Shown here: in pieces, positions 1 through 7,167 of the stretch
How the letters are laid out: each line of letters starts with the position of its first letter
Numbering within the stretch: the stretch's first letter is position 1
Source: an uncultured Candidatus Altimarinota bacterium
GTDB taxonomy: Bacteria > Patescibacteriota > Gracilibacteria > BD1-5 > UBA6164
Assembly (NCBI GenBank): GCA_938015605.1
Contig: CALLPO010000129.1
Coordinates: 1-7,426 of the forward strand
DNA: 7,426 nt
Direction: 5' to 3'
Translations under genes and position numbers: made by a program
The notes under the pieces: generated by a model
Told to the model about the DNA's origin: nothing
Databases searched by the model: none
Seen by the model: only the letters and a program-made list of their open reading frames with translations

Positions 1-1
1 C

Positions 2-940
2 ATTACTGAGAAAATAGATTGAAAGTTCTCTAAAATTCTTAAAGAAAATAGAGAGAATGAACAAGTATTACTCAAAAACCTGGAGAAATTCATGGACAGC
101 ATGTCTGATAAGGTGGACAAAAAACTAGAAAGCTGATTTGATAAAACCAATAAAACATTTAATAACATTATTGAGCGTTTAGCTAAAATTGATGAAGCTC
201 AGAAAAATATTGATAAACTCAATACAGAAGTTATTTCCCTTCAAAATGTACTAACAGACAATAAAACTAGATGAATATTCTGAGAAGTACAACTGCAAAG
301 TATCTTAGAATGAGTATTTGGTGAGAAGAATGACAAGATGTATGAGATGCAGTATCACTTCAAACAAAACAATACTCAAGTTGATGCTGTAGTAAAAACA
401 TCAAGATGATTAATTTGTATTGATGCAAAATTCCCACTTGTTCATTACCAGAAAATGAGTAATAAAGACTTAAAAAAAGAAGAAAGAAAAGAAGCTGAGA
501 AATTTTTCATAGCAGCAGTGAAAAAACAAATTATAGAAATTAGTAGTAAGTATATTATCAAAGACACTACTCTTGATCAGGCATTCTTATTCCTTCCCGC
601 TGAAGCAATTTTTGCAGAAATCAATGCATATCATCCTCAAATATTAGAATTTGCTCAGAAGAATAATATTTCAATAGTATCTCCTACAACACTTATGGCT
701 ATGCTTACAATTGTAGCTAATGCTATGAGAAGTCTAGAAACACAAAAACAAGCTCAGGTTATTCAAACAGAACTAGCAAAACTCAGTGATGATTTTGGAA
801 GGTTTGAAACAAGGTGGAACAAGTTCACAAAAGATTTTAAGTCTGTCTGAAAAGATATTAATGATATAGATATTACTAATCAAAAGATTATTAACAGATT
901 TGGGGGGATAGAGAGGTTAGAACTAGAAGAAAAGAGTTAA
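2..940 (+). CDS. rmuC: RmuC family protein, 5' end missing, TGA read as Gly
   Basis: This is the C-terminal 312 residues of an RmuC-family protein. RmuC proteins carry an N-terminal coiled coil and a nuclease-like core, and are linked to limiting rearrangement at inverted repeats. Residues 1-85 here are charged and coiled-coil-like. The family signature TRGIFGE lies at about 89-95, followed by QLQSILEG, then DAVV from residue 128 and IDAKFPL from residue 140. LFLPAEAIFAEI and SPTTLMAMLTIVANAM follow in the expected order. Seven in-frame TGA codons (20, 134, 272, 281, 311, 407, 848) interrupt it under the standard code. Those at 272 and 281 encode the two glycines of the RGxxGE signature, which are conserved in the family. 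The gene ends at TAA 938-940, inside the convergent palindrome. The start, and any membrane anchor, lie outside the window. Identification is confident; the exact role in this organism is inferred from the family. Confidence 0.93.
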
Positions 941-960
941 TTATTAATAATTAACTCTTT
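931..960. terminator. Bidirectional terminator: perfect 30-bp palindrome between convergent genes
   Basis: AAAGAGTTAATTATT (931-945) is followed immediately by its exact reverse complement AATAATTAACTCTTT (946-960). The palindrome contains the stop codons of both converging genes, rmuC (938-940) and the RluA gene (951-953). As RNA each strand folds into the same AT-rich hairpin, ending in UUU. It is weaker in GC than a textbook terminator, so the termination role is inferred from its position. Confidence 0.65.
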
Positions 961-1961
961 ATTTTGTTCAAAAACTTTTCCATATCATCTTTAAGTTTAG
1001 CAGTTAAGTCAAACTGTTTTTTTCTCCCATAGTGAAAGAAGCTAATTTTGTAGGCATGTAACATTTGTCTTTTAACTGAAAACTTCTTCTCAAAGTAATA
1101 ATTTAAACTTTTGTTCCCATATGCCTTATCTCATATAATAGGACACTTCAGAGAGGCTAAATGTACTCTTATTTGATGCATTCTCCCAGTCTCTATCTCC
1201 ACTTCTACAACTGTTACATTTTGTTTCCCATTATCTGTTTGCACTTCATACTCTTCAATGAGCTTATAGTGACTAATGGCTGTTTGCCCTTCATCTGATA
1301 TTTGAACTTTATTCTGATTTTTAGCATTTTCTATTCTCAGAAGTTTTTTAGTAATAGTTCCTGAGCTTTGAGGGAGTTTCCCAAAACATATAGCAAGATA
1401 TGTTTTTTTAATTTTCTTATGACTTTTAAAATCAGCAACTAGCTGGCTAAGAATTTGTTTTTTCTTAGCTATGAGAAGAATTCAACTTGTATCTCTATCT
1501 ATTCTATGAATAAGGCTTGGTTTAAACGTAAGAGAATTTAACTTCTCTCACAGGTAATCCTGAACTTGCTGAATAAGTGAAACTTCTGTTGACTTAAAAT
1601 CACCTGGATGAACATTTGTTCCACTTGCTTTATTCACTACAAATAAATCTCCATCTTCAAAAACTATATCATTTTTGTTAAACATTTGATCACTGTTCAT
1701 AATTTTTTTATCTTCAGTTTTTTGTTTTGTAAGTTCAGATATATCTTTATCACTTAGAAATAGTTTTACACTATCTCATACTCAGAGTTTAAATTCATTA
1801 TCTCTTTTTTTGAATCAATCTTCTCATACTTGCATAACTTTGATTTTCCCTTTTCTATTAAACTTATAAATAAGAGCTCTAGTTGCATTAACAAATAACT
1901 TTTTTAGAAACTTATCCAATCTCTGGTGAGCATCATTTTCTTCTATCTTGAGTATTTGCAT
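951..1961 (-). CDS. RluA-family 23S/tRNA pseudouridine synthase with S4 domain
   Basis: A 336-residue pseudouridine synthase of the RluA/RluC/RluD family, which isomerises specific uridines in rRNA or tRNA. The N-terminus carries an S4 RNA-binding domain (RLDKFLKKLF from about residue 14). The catalytic domain has the signature HRIDRDTSG at 152-160, with D155 the expected catalytic aspartate. Further on are ETGRMHQIRVHL and GDKAYGN; the usual Thr in the ETGRTHQ motif is Met here. Seven TGA codons are read as Gly (plus-strand positions 1131, 1482, 1548, 1776, 1782, 1815, 1824). The one at 1482 is the glycine of the active-site TSG motif. It starts at ATG 1959-1961, only 8 bases after the upstream prepilin stop, so it is probably the last gene of the pilin operon. 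The substrate (RluC-, RluD- or RluB-like site) cannot be told from sequence, so I give no specific symbol. Confidence 0.93.
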
Positions 1962-1969
1962 CTATATAA

Positions 1970-2860
1970 TTATTGGAAAACAGTAAAATCAAAAGCTTCA
2001 TTTGTTGTTTGTTGAGGAACTCTCACTTCTAGTGATTTTTGAAAACCATAAGATTTTCAATCTGCAACTATTCTAGAAAATCTCAATGGGATAGAGTTTG
2101 GAGTATTAATTTGGTATTCTAAATATGGAAGTTTTATTCATAGAGTCGTTTCAAGTGAATTAATAATTGAAAGTTTTAGTGTACAATCTTTTCAAGAGTC
2201 ACATTCTCTAGTATAAAAAACTCCAAAATCTTCTACAATTCAATCAAGTCTTTTTCATGATCTCGAATAAAGATTAATTGGTGTTGATAGATTAATTTCT
2301 GCTGCTGTTATCCAAGATAATTCAGCATTAAGTGTATCATTTATTCAAGATAATTGCCAATTAATTATTGCTGTAGGAGTTAGATTAAGGTCAGGGTTTC
2401 ATGAATTATCAATATCAGGTGTTTGAAATTCTATCCTGAGATTGTTAGTGCTTGAATTAATTTTATCATCTCAAACTTCTATTTGAATCGGATTTCAAGT
2501 TGATATTGTATTGTAAGATATATCAAAAGCACTATTACCTTGTCATGCTGGAGGTATGGTTCAACCATTAGAAATTGTTTCATGAGCAAAACCGATTGGG
2601 GTAGATCCAAAATTAACTACTGATTCATCAGTAAAATCATCTGTTGATGGAACATTAGTACTTCTTGTTTTAAAATAAAATAATCTATCTTCTACTGCAC
2701 TCTCAGCTTGATAAAAAGCATTACTAGAATTTTCAATGCTCTTAACATTTTTAGAATACGGGATAATATACTCTAATATATATAGAACAAGTAAAACCAT
2801 AACAATAGTTAACAGCAATGCCATTACTATAGAAAATCATGATGTATTTTTATTTTTCAT
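1970..2860 (-). CDS. PilX/GspK-like minor prepilin
   Basis: A 296-residue protein with a short basic leader (MKNKNTSG) and a type III-like signal. Prepilin peptidase would cut after Gly8, before Phe9, and a hydrophobic helix runs over about residues 9-32. There is no Glu at mature position 5 (Met is there), as in GspK/PilX-type minor pilins. AFYQAES at 48-54, followed by AVEDRLFYF, fits PilX-like N-terminal regions, where a residue pattern of this kind follows the helix. The C-terminal body is not recognisable. It has two closely spaced cysteines (residues 220 and 226, CDSGKDC), a possible extracellular disulfide. Twelve of 18 glycines are TGA, including Gly8 at the cleavage site. With the standard code it would look like several fragments. 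It is 42 bases downstream of the larger prepilin gene. The likely role is in a type IV pilus or pilus-like secretion system in the envelope; the exact subunit is inferred. Confidence 0.8.
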
Positions 2861-2902
2861 ATTGTTTTATAAATAGTACGTAATTTATAACCTTTATTTT
2901 AA

Positions 2903-4096
2903 TTACCTTGAATAAATATCAGTAAGAGAAATGGTTGTATTAATTTTTATTTTCGGAATTTGTCATTTAATTCACCTCCTAGCGATATAACTTGGAGAAA
3001 GCGTCATTTGAATTCTAATGTATGGTGCTATATTAGTAGAAGGAGAAGAATCTTTCCAGGCAAGCTCTAAATCTTTGTTTGGAAAAGCAAAGAATTTCAC
3101 ATCAGAGACATTAATATTATCTCAGAAAAGTTGTTCCCAATTTTCACTGATTGAAGAGCTTCATGCAATAATTGAATTAGTAAAATTTGTATTATCTAAT
3201 CCAGAAAAATCACTATCAATCAACCAGGTATCAACTATTCAATCATATTGTCATGTTATTGGAGCTGTTCACGTGTCATGATCAAATCACCAATCCTTTC
3301 ATTCTAATTTTAAAAATTCAATTGTTCCTAAACATCATCAAGTCCATGTATTACTAGAAGTTCAAGTACAGTTTCAAACTGTAGCTGGTTTATTAGGATC
3401 CTCAATAACTGACCATCTAAATAATGTTCTCTTTTTCTTATCTGCAGATATTAGATATATTTCTTCAACTTTTGATCAACTAAAAGCTTCTGGACCTTCT
3501 CCCAGGTACTCATCATCATCATCTCAAATAATTCCATCTAATCAATCTTCATCTCATAGATCAGCATTAAAATTTGAATTATAGTCTATGAACTGTAGTG
3601 CATATTGTCAAAATCTTTGAGGGGCATTACTTTGTCAGTTTTGGGTATTCAATGCATTATTTTCAAAACATCCATCAGTTCACATTTTGTTAGCTATTAA
3701 GTTTCAACTCCTACAGTAATAAAAGTCATCACCATAACTCGTAGTTTCAACATTATCACTATTATTTCATCAATCTCTACCAAAATTTCCAAATCAAGTA
3801 GATTCATCATAATGTCCCTCAATTAATCAAGTACCTACGACTGTTCTATTAAAATATTCTTCATAATCAATAGTTCATCCTTTCTTTATTTCTTCAAAAA
3901 ATTTTTCAGAGAAGTAAAAGGCTTCTTTTTGAATATCAGTTGATTCAATAAGTTTGATTTTTCAGATGAGTACTCAAGAATATGCTTTAAATCCTCATAT
4001 AATTACAATTGAAAAAATAAGCACAGAAAGCATTATTTCGACTAGAGTAAATGCACTAAGTGATTTTTTTTCAACTATTTTATTATAAATTTTCAT
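2903..4096 (-). CDS. Prepilin-type N-terminal cleavage/methylation protein (PilW-like size), unknown body
   Basis: A 397-residue secreted subunit with a classic type IV prepilin signal. A basic leader (residues 1-15) precedes FTLVEIMLSVLIFSIVII. Cleavage is expected after Ala15, giving Phe at mature position 1 and Glu20 at position 5. The body is long for a major pilin and nearer to PilW-type minor pilins. It is rich in Gly, Asp and Asn, with an acidic stretch around residues 180-200 (GDEDGLDGIIGDDDDEYLGE), and two cysteine pairs (128/143 and 243/255). The C-terminus (ending KINTTISLTDIYSR) looks like a final beta strand region. Twenty-nine of 42 glycines are TGA. ATG 4094-4096 follows the stop of the upstream small gene by one base. 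The pilin class is certain; assignment to PilW, or to a major or minor role, is not. Confidence 0.85.
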
Positions 4097-4097
4097 C

Positions 4098-4343
4098 TTA
4101 TTTTTTTTTAAAAATAGTAGTAAACATATCTCATACAAAACTAGTAAACTTATAGAGAGTTGGTTGTTTCCAAAAATATTTTGGCCAAATTCTTAGTAAA
4201 AAATCTAAGAAATTAAAGAAAATATTCTTTTTATTACTTTTTAGAGTAAAAATACTTTTTATACTTCTAAAAAAATTTACTAGAATACTGAGTATAAAAG
4301 CTAATAAATCAAAAAATGTATTATTTATTTTTTCTTTTTTCAT
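4098..4343 (-). CDS. Small basic hydrophobic protein, unknown function, first gene of pilin operon
   Basis: I do not recognise this 81-residue protein. After a charged start (MKKEKINN) comes one hydrophobic stretch at about residues 9-33 (LLAFILSILVNFF), then an amphipathic part rich in Lys, Phe and Trp (FLLRIWPKYFWKQP), ending FKKK. It is likely membrane-associated. One in-frame TGA (plus 4131-4133) is read as Gly; without recoding it would stop 11 residues early. The TAA at 4098-4100 is one base from the ATG of the prepilin gene, which argues for a real, translationally linked gene. A promoter-like sequence sits directly upstream. It could be a small accessory factor of the pilus system, but that rests on position only. 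Confidence 0.6.
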
Positions 4344-4349
4344 ACCACT

Positions 4350-4377
4350 AGTATAAAAAAATAATAAAAAAAGTCTA
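4350..4377 (-). promoter_or_regulatory. Candidate promoter of the pilin operon, predicted leaderless transcript
   Basis: On the minus strand, TAGACT (plus 4372-4377) and TATACT (plus 4350-4355) are separated by 16 bases. They match the sigma70 consensus boxes at 4 and 5 of 6 positions. Initiation about 7 bases past the -10 box falls at the A of the ATG at 4343, so the mRNA would have essentially no 5' leader. The -35 box lies inside the stem of the tRNA terminator. The call rests on sequence match alone, in an AT-rich background. Confidence 0.45.
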
Positions 4378-4394
4378 AATAATATTTTAGACTT
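4366..4394 (-). terminator. Intrinsic terminator after tRNA-Thr
   Basis: The arms AAGTCTAAA (4371-4379) and TTTAGACTT (4386-4394) are perfect reverse complements around a 6-base loop. On the minus strand the hairpin runs into a run of seven T (complement of 4366-4372). It lies about 15 bases past the tRNA 3' end, so it should end transcription of the ribosomal-protein/tRNA unit before the pilin operon. Confidence 0.75.
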
Positions 4395-4408
4395 TTATAT
4401 ATCTTTAA

Positions 4409-4484
4409 TGGAGCCATCAATGGGATTTGAACCCATGACCTCACCCTTACCATGGGTGTGCTCTACCAGCTGAGCTATGACGGC
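4409..4484 (-). tRNA. tRNA-Thr (anticodon GGU)
   Basis: A 76-nt cloverleaf on the minus strand. The acceptor stem is GCCGTCA paired with TGATGGC (one G-U pair). The D stem is GCTC/GAGC with the loop GG. The anticodon stem is CACCC/GGGTG with loop ATGGTAA, giving anticodon GGU (plus 4449-4451) for Thr codon ACC (and ACU by wobble). The T stem is ATGGG/CCCAT with loop TTCAAAT. The discriminator base is U and the terminal CCA is encoded in the genome (4409-4411). It lies 66 bases after rpmA and is followed by an intrinsic terminator, so it may be co-transcribed with the ribosomal genes. Confidence 0.97.
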
Positions 4485-4550
4485 AAATTAAAACCCTCTA
4501 TTCACACATTGAATAATCAATTTGTTAACAGAGAGCTTTAGTTTTTGATA

Positions 4551-4823
4551 TTATACAATTGATACATAAGTATCTTTGTAAATTCTTCCATCAAATCTTT
4601 TTCTATTTTTTTGGAAAAATTTTACAGTTCCATCTTTAAGAGCAAATAGAGTGTAATCTTTTCCTTGTCCAACTCATTCAGCTGGCCAGTACTTGTTACC
4701 CTTTTGTCTTAAAATAATGTTCCCTGCAATAGCTTTTTGTTGTCCAAAGAGCTTAACCCCCAATCTCTTGGCGTTTGAATCTCTACCATTACTAGTAGAT
4801 CATTGAGCTTTCTTATGAGCCAT
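4551..4823 (-). CDS. rpmA: 50S ribosomal protein L27
   Basis: A 90-residue L27, a large-subunit protein whose N-terminus reaches the peptidyl transferase centre. It starts MAHKKAQGSTSNGRDSNAKR, close to the conserved MAHKKAGGSTRNGRDS, and continues with RLGVK, FGQQKAIAGNI, ILRQKG and GVGQGKDYTLFALKDG. In-frame TGA codons give Gly8 (second glycine of the usual GGS) and Gly50. The first glycine of GGS is Gln here. There is no N-terminal extension before MAHKK, unlike the cleaved L27 of Firmicutes. rpmA normally sits beside rplU and obgE. Here it follows rpsG by 37 bases and precedes tRNA-Thr, so it seems to belong to the rpsL-rpsG unit. Confidence 0.96.
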
Positions 4824-4860
4824 TTTTAGTTAAATTAATAATTAATATTTTTAAATGCTT

Positions 4861-5310
4861 TTATTTTCTTTTCTTGTTTGCAAATCTAGCAAATGCTTTA
4901 TTGGCTTCAGCCATTTTATACACATCTAGTTTTTTCTTAACTGCATCACCAGTTTCATTTGCAGCATCGATTAATTCATTAGCTAAAAACTTAGCAAATT
5001 GAGTTCATTTTTTCTTTCTAGCAGCTTCAATTATCCACTTACCAGCAAGAAAAATTTGTCTTCCATCTCTTACCTCTTGAGGTACTTGATAGATTGAACC
5101 TCAAACTCTTTTAGGCCTTACTTCAATTCTTGGCATTACATTTTCTAATGCTTTGAAGAAAACACCTTTTGGATCTTTTTGACCTTTTGATTTAATAATT
5201 TCAAAAGTGTCATTCATGATTTTTTTAGCAACTGATTTTTTACCATCTAACATGATGTAGTTAACGAATTTATCGAATAACTCATTGTTATTAGTTTGTT
5301 CTTGTTTCAT
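4861..5310 (-). CDS. rpsG: 30S ribosomal protein S7
   Basis: A 149-residue S7, the primary 16S rRNA-binding protein that nucleates the head of the small subunit. Recognisable segments in order are FVNYIMLDGKKSVAKKI, ALENVMPRIEVRPKRVGG, SIYQVPQEVRDGR, WIIEAARKK and the basic tail FARFANKKRK. Gly70, the first of the RVGG glycines, and a Gly after ARKKK (plus 5005-5007) are TGA. Read with the standard code it would stop at residue 69. The protein is slightly short at its C-terminus compared with the common 156 residues. It follows rpsL after 108 bases, as in the str operon, but the next gene is rpmA rather than fusA. Confidence 0.97.
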
Positions 5311-5321
5311 TGTATTATTTT

Positions 5322-5372
5322 TAACAATTATAAATATCTATATTCTCTCTCAGTAATTTTCGGCAATTGTTA
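5322..5372. repeat. 8-bp inverted repeat in the rpsL-rpsG spacer
   Basis: TAACAATT (5322-5329) and AATTGTTA (5365-5372) are exact reverse complements, 35 bases apart, in the 108-base gap before rpsG. In other bacteria S7 represses its own operon by binding RNA in the spacer before its gene, so a structured leader here would be reasonable. Such a short AT-rich match could also be chance. I see nothing else in this spacer. Confidence 0.3.
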
Positions 5373-5418
5373 TAACCTACTCTGGATTGAATACTTTAAA
5401 TTCTTTTAAAAATGTTGT

Positions 5419-5835
5419 CTATTTAGGTTTTTTAGCACCATATAAACTTCTTGATTGTCTTCTGTCAGAAACACCTTCACAATCAAGTACACCTCTAACA
5501 ACATGGTATCTTACTCAAGGGAGATCTTTAACTCTTCCACCTCTAATAGCAACAACACTATGCTCTTGAAGATTATGACCTTCTCAACCAATATAAGCAT
5601 TAACTTCATATCCGTTTGTAAGTCTTACTCTTGCAACTTTTCTCAAAGCAGAGTTAGGTTTTTTAGGTGTAGCAGTATATACTTTTACACAAACCCCTCT
5701 TTTTTGAGGACATCCACCAGAAATAGCAACTTGCTTATTTGTGATTCCATTTTTAGTTACCATTAAAGCAGGAGAATTACTTTTTTTAGTAGTCTTTTTC
5801 CTTCCTCTTTTAACTAATTGATTTATAGTAGGCAT
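5419..5835 (-). CDS. rpsL: 30S ribosomal protein S12
   Basis: A 138-residue S12, the decoding-centre protein that controls accuracy and is the classic streptomycin-resistance target. Conserved segments are MPTINQLV at the start, CPQKRGVC, TPKKPNSALRKVARVRLTNG, GEGHNLQEHSVV, RGGRVKDLPGVRYH and SRSLYGAKKPK at the end. Gly84 (of YIGGEGHN) and Gly107 (of DLPGVRYH, invariant in the family) are TGA. Compared with the 124-residue E. coli protein it has an insertion of about 14 residues between SPAL and CPQKRG (about residues 25-41), as in the long S12 form of many Firmicutes. It is the only gene in the window ending in TAG. The lysine of TPKKPNS, where streptomycin-resistance changes occur, is present. 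It is preceded by a promoter and is probably the first gene of rpsL-rpsG-rpmA. Confidence 0.97.
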
Positions 5836-5874
5836 TATAGCTGTACATTATAAATTTAAAAAATTCTTTCAGTG

Positions 5875-5902
5875 ATTCTATAAGCAAAAATGTAAAAGTC
5901 AA
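5875..5902 (-). promoter_or_regulatory. Candidate promoter for rpsL-rpsG-rpmA
   Basis: On the minus strand TTGACT (plus 5897-5902) and TAGAAT (plus 5875-5880) are 16 bases apart, each matching the sigma70 consensus at 5 of 6 positions. Transcription would start near 5868 and leave a leader of about 33 bases before the rpsL ATG. The -35 box abuts the rpsI stop codon. A second TATAAT lies closer to the ATG but has no -35 partner. Confidence 0.55.
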
Positions 5903-5903
5903 A

Positions 5904-6293
5904 TTATCTCTTTGACCATTGCATAGCTTTTCTCGCTTTGTGTAGACCTGGTTTTTTTCTTTCAACCTTTCTAGCATCACGAGTAAGAAGACCTGCTTGT
6001 TTTAAGATAGGTCTTAAAGTAGGGTCTTTCTCAATAAGAGCTTTAGCTATTCAGTAATTGATTGCTTCAGCTTGAGCTGATTCACCTGAACCAGTAACCG
6101 TTACTTCAAAGTAAACACTATCTTTTGATTTAGTGATTTTAGCAGCTGAATACAGTACATCAAACAAATCTGTTCTTGTAACATATTCACTTACTAATTT
6201 ACCATTAATCATGTCTTTTCATTTTCCTGCAAAAAGTTTAACTTGAGCAGAAGCTGTTTTTCTTTTTCAAACAGCATATATATACTTAGCCAT
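5904..6293 (-). CDS. rpsI: 30S ribosomal protein S9
   Basis: A 129-residue S9, a small-subunit head protein whose C-terminal tail reaches the P-site tRNA. It begins MAKYIYAVGKRKTASAQVKL. Conserved parts are AVGKRKTA, AEAINYGIAKAL, RPILKQAGLLTRDARKVERK and GLHKARKAMQWSKR, ending in the usual SKR. Three glycines are TGA: Gly9 in the AVGKRKTA motif, Gly25 and Gly81 in NYGIAKAL. All three align with glycine in typical S9. Tryptophan near the C-terminus is TGG, which separates this code from TGA=Trp codes. It lies 14 bases after rplM, the usual rplM-rpsI pair. Length is normal. Confidence 0.97.
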
Positions 6294-6307
6294 AAAATGA
6301 GTTTATA

Positions 6308-6739
6308 TTATAATTTTATTTCCTCAGGTTGTTGAGCTCCATATTTGTGTTCTGTACCAGAAAATAATTTTAGTCTTGAAATCATTTGTGATCTCAATTT
6401 ATTTTTTGGAAGCATTCCACTAACAGCAAGTTCTAAAGGTCTTGTTGGTTTTTTAGTAAGAAGATCTCCAAGTGGAGTTTCTTTTAAACCTCAAAGGTAC
6501 CCTGTATGTCTATAATAAACTTTATCAGTCATTTTTTTACCAGTGACTTTAAATTTATCAGCATTAATAACAACGATGTAATCTCCATTATCAACATGTG
6601 CAGCATAATCAACTTTGTGCTTTCCTTTTAGAATAACAGATAATTGAGTTGCAAGTCTCCCTAAAGTTTGACCTTTAGCATCAACTATAAACCATTTTCT
6701 ATCAGCAGAAGTAATTTGCTTTGGCATTATTGTTTTCAT
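6308..6739 (-). CDS. rplM: 50S ribosomal protein L13
   Basis: A 143-residue L13, an early assembly protein of the large subunit. It starts MKTIMPKQITSADRKWFIVD and continues with TLGRLATQLSVILKGKHK, DNGDYIVVINADK, YYRHTGYLGGLKE, AVSGMLPKNKL and FSGTEHKYGAQQPE. Gly83, the first of the GG in the RHTGYxGG motif, is TGA; under the standard code the gene would end there. I chose the first ATG (6737-6739) because MKT matches the usual L13 start; an internal Met at residue 5 is the alternative. It follows rplQ by 20 bases and precedes rpsI by 14, so it is part of one operon. Confidence 0.97.
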
Positions 6740-6759
6740 TTTTTTAAATGAATTAATAA

Positions 6760-7122
6760 TTAAACTAGTTCTAATAATACAAGTTTTGCATTATCTCAAT
6801 CTCTATATTTAACTGGAGTGATTCTAGTAAATCCAGAAGTTTTTTCTCCTTTAAATTTAGGAGCAACATTCTTAAATAATTCTAATGATGAATCTTTAGT
6901 ATACAAGTATTGTTTAACTTCTCTAATTGCATTCATTTCATCCTTAGTGTTTACAATGTTTATCAACTTATCAACTAACGGTAAAACAGCTTTAGCTCTT
7001 TTATTAGTAGTTTTAAGAGATTTATGAAGAAATAGTGCAGTTGCAAGATTTCTTAGCATAGCATCTCTATGTTGGAAACATTTATTGTTAAATTTAAGAT
7101 GTTTTCTAACTCTATGTCTCAT
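6760..7122 (-). CDS. rplQ: 50S ribosomal protein L17
   Basis: A 120-residue L17, a large-subunit protein near the exit tunnel. It begins MRHRVRKHLKFNNKCFQHRD, followed by AMLRNLATALFLHKSLKTT, NKRAKAVLPLVDKLI and the C-terminal GFTRITPVKYRDGDNAKLVL. Gly109 of the RxGDNA motif is TGA; a standard-code reading would lose the last 12 residues. It sits 45 bases after rpoA, the usual rpoA-rplQ order at the end of the alpha operon. Confidence 0.97.
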
Positions 7123-7167
7123 TTTCTAACATTTTAAGTTATAAGTTTATGATTTCTCATAGTTGGA

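Noticed and set aside
455..850. A stand-alone 131-aa protein starting at ATG 455
   Set aside because: The frame continues upstream and downstream through TGA codons into clear RmuC sequence, so the ATG is an internal Met.
3018..3281. Plus-strand open frame of 87 codons
   Set aside because: It lies wholly antisense to the large prepilin gene, which is continuous once TGA is read as Gly. Its translation has no domain I recognise.
951..4343. Pseudogenes broken by many stop codons
   Set aside because: All interruptions are TGA, none are TAA or TAG, and the same pattern affects ribosomal proteins at glycine positions, so this is recoding rather than decay.
4485..4550. A separate promoter for tRNA-Thr between rpmA and the tRNA
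   Set aside because: I found no pair of boxes with good spacing in these 66 bases; a weak inverted ATTCA/TGAAT is too short to call.
5387..5766. Two overlapping plus-strand open frames
   Set aside because: Both are antisense to rpsL, whose product is unmistakable.
6818..7027. Plus-strand open frame of 69 codons
   Set aside because: It is antisense to rplQ and has no start context or family match.
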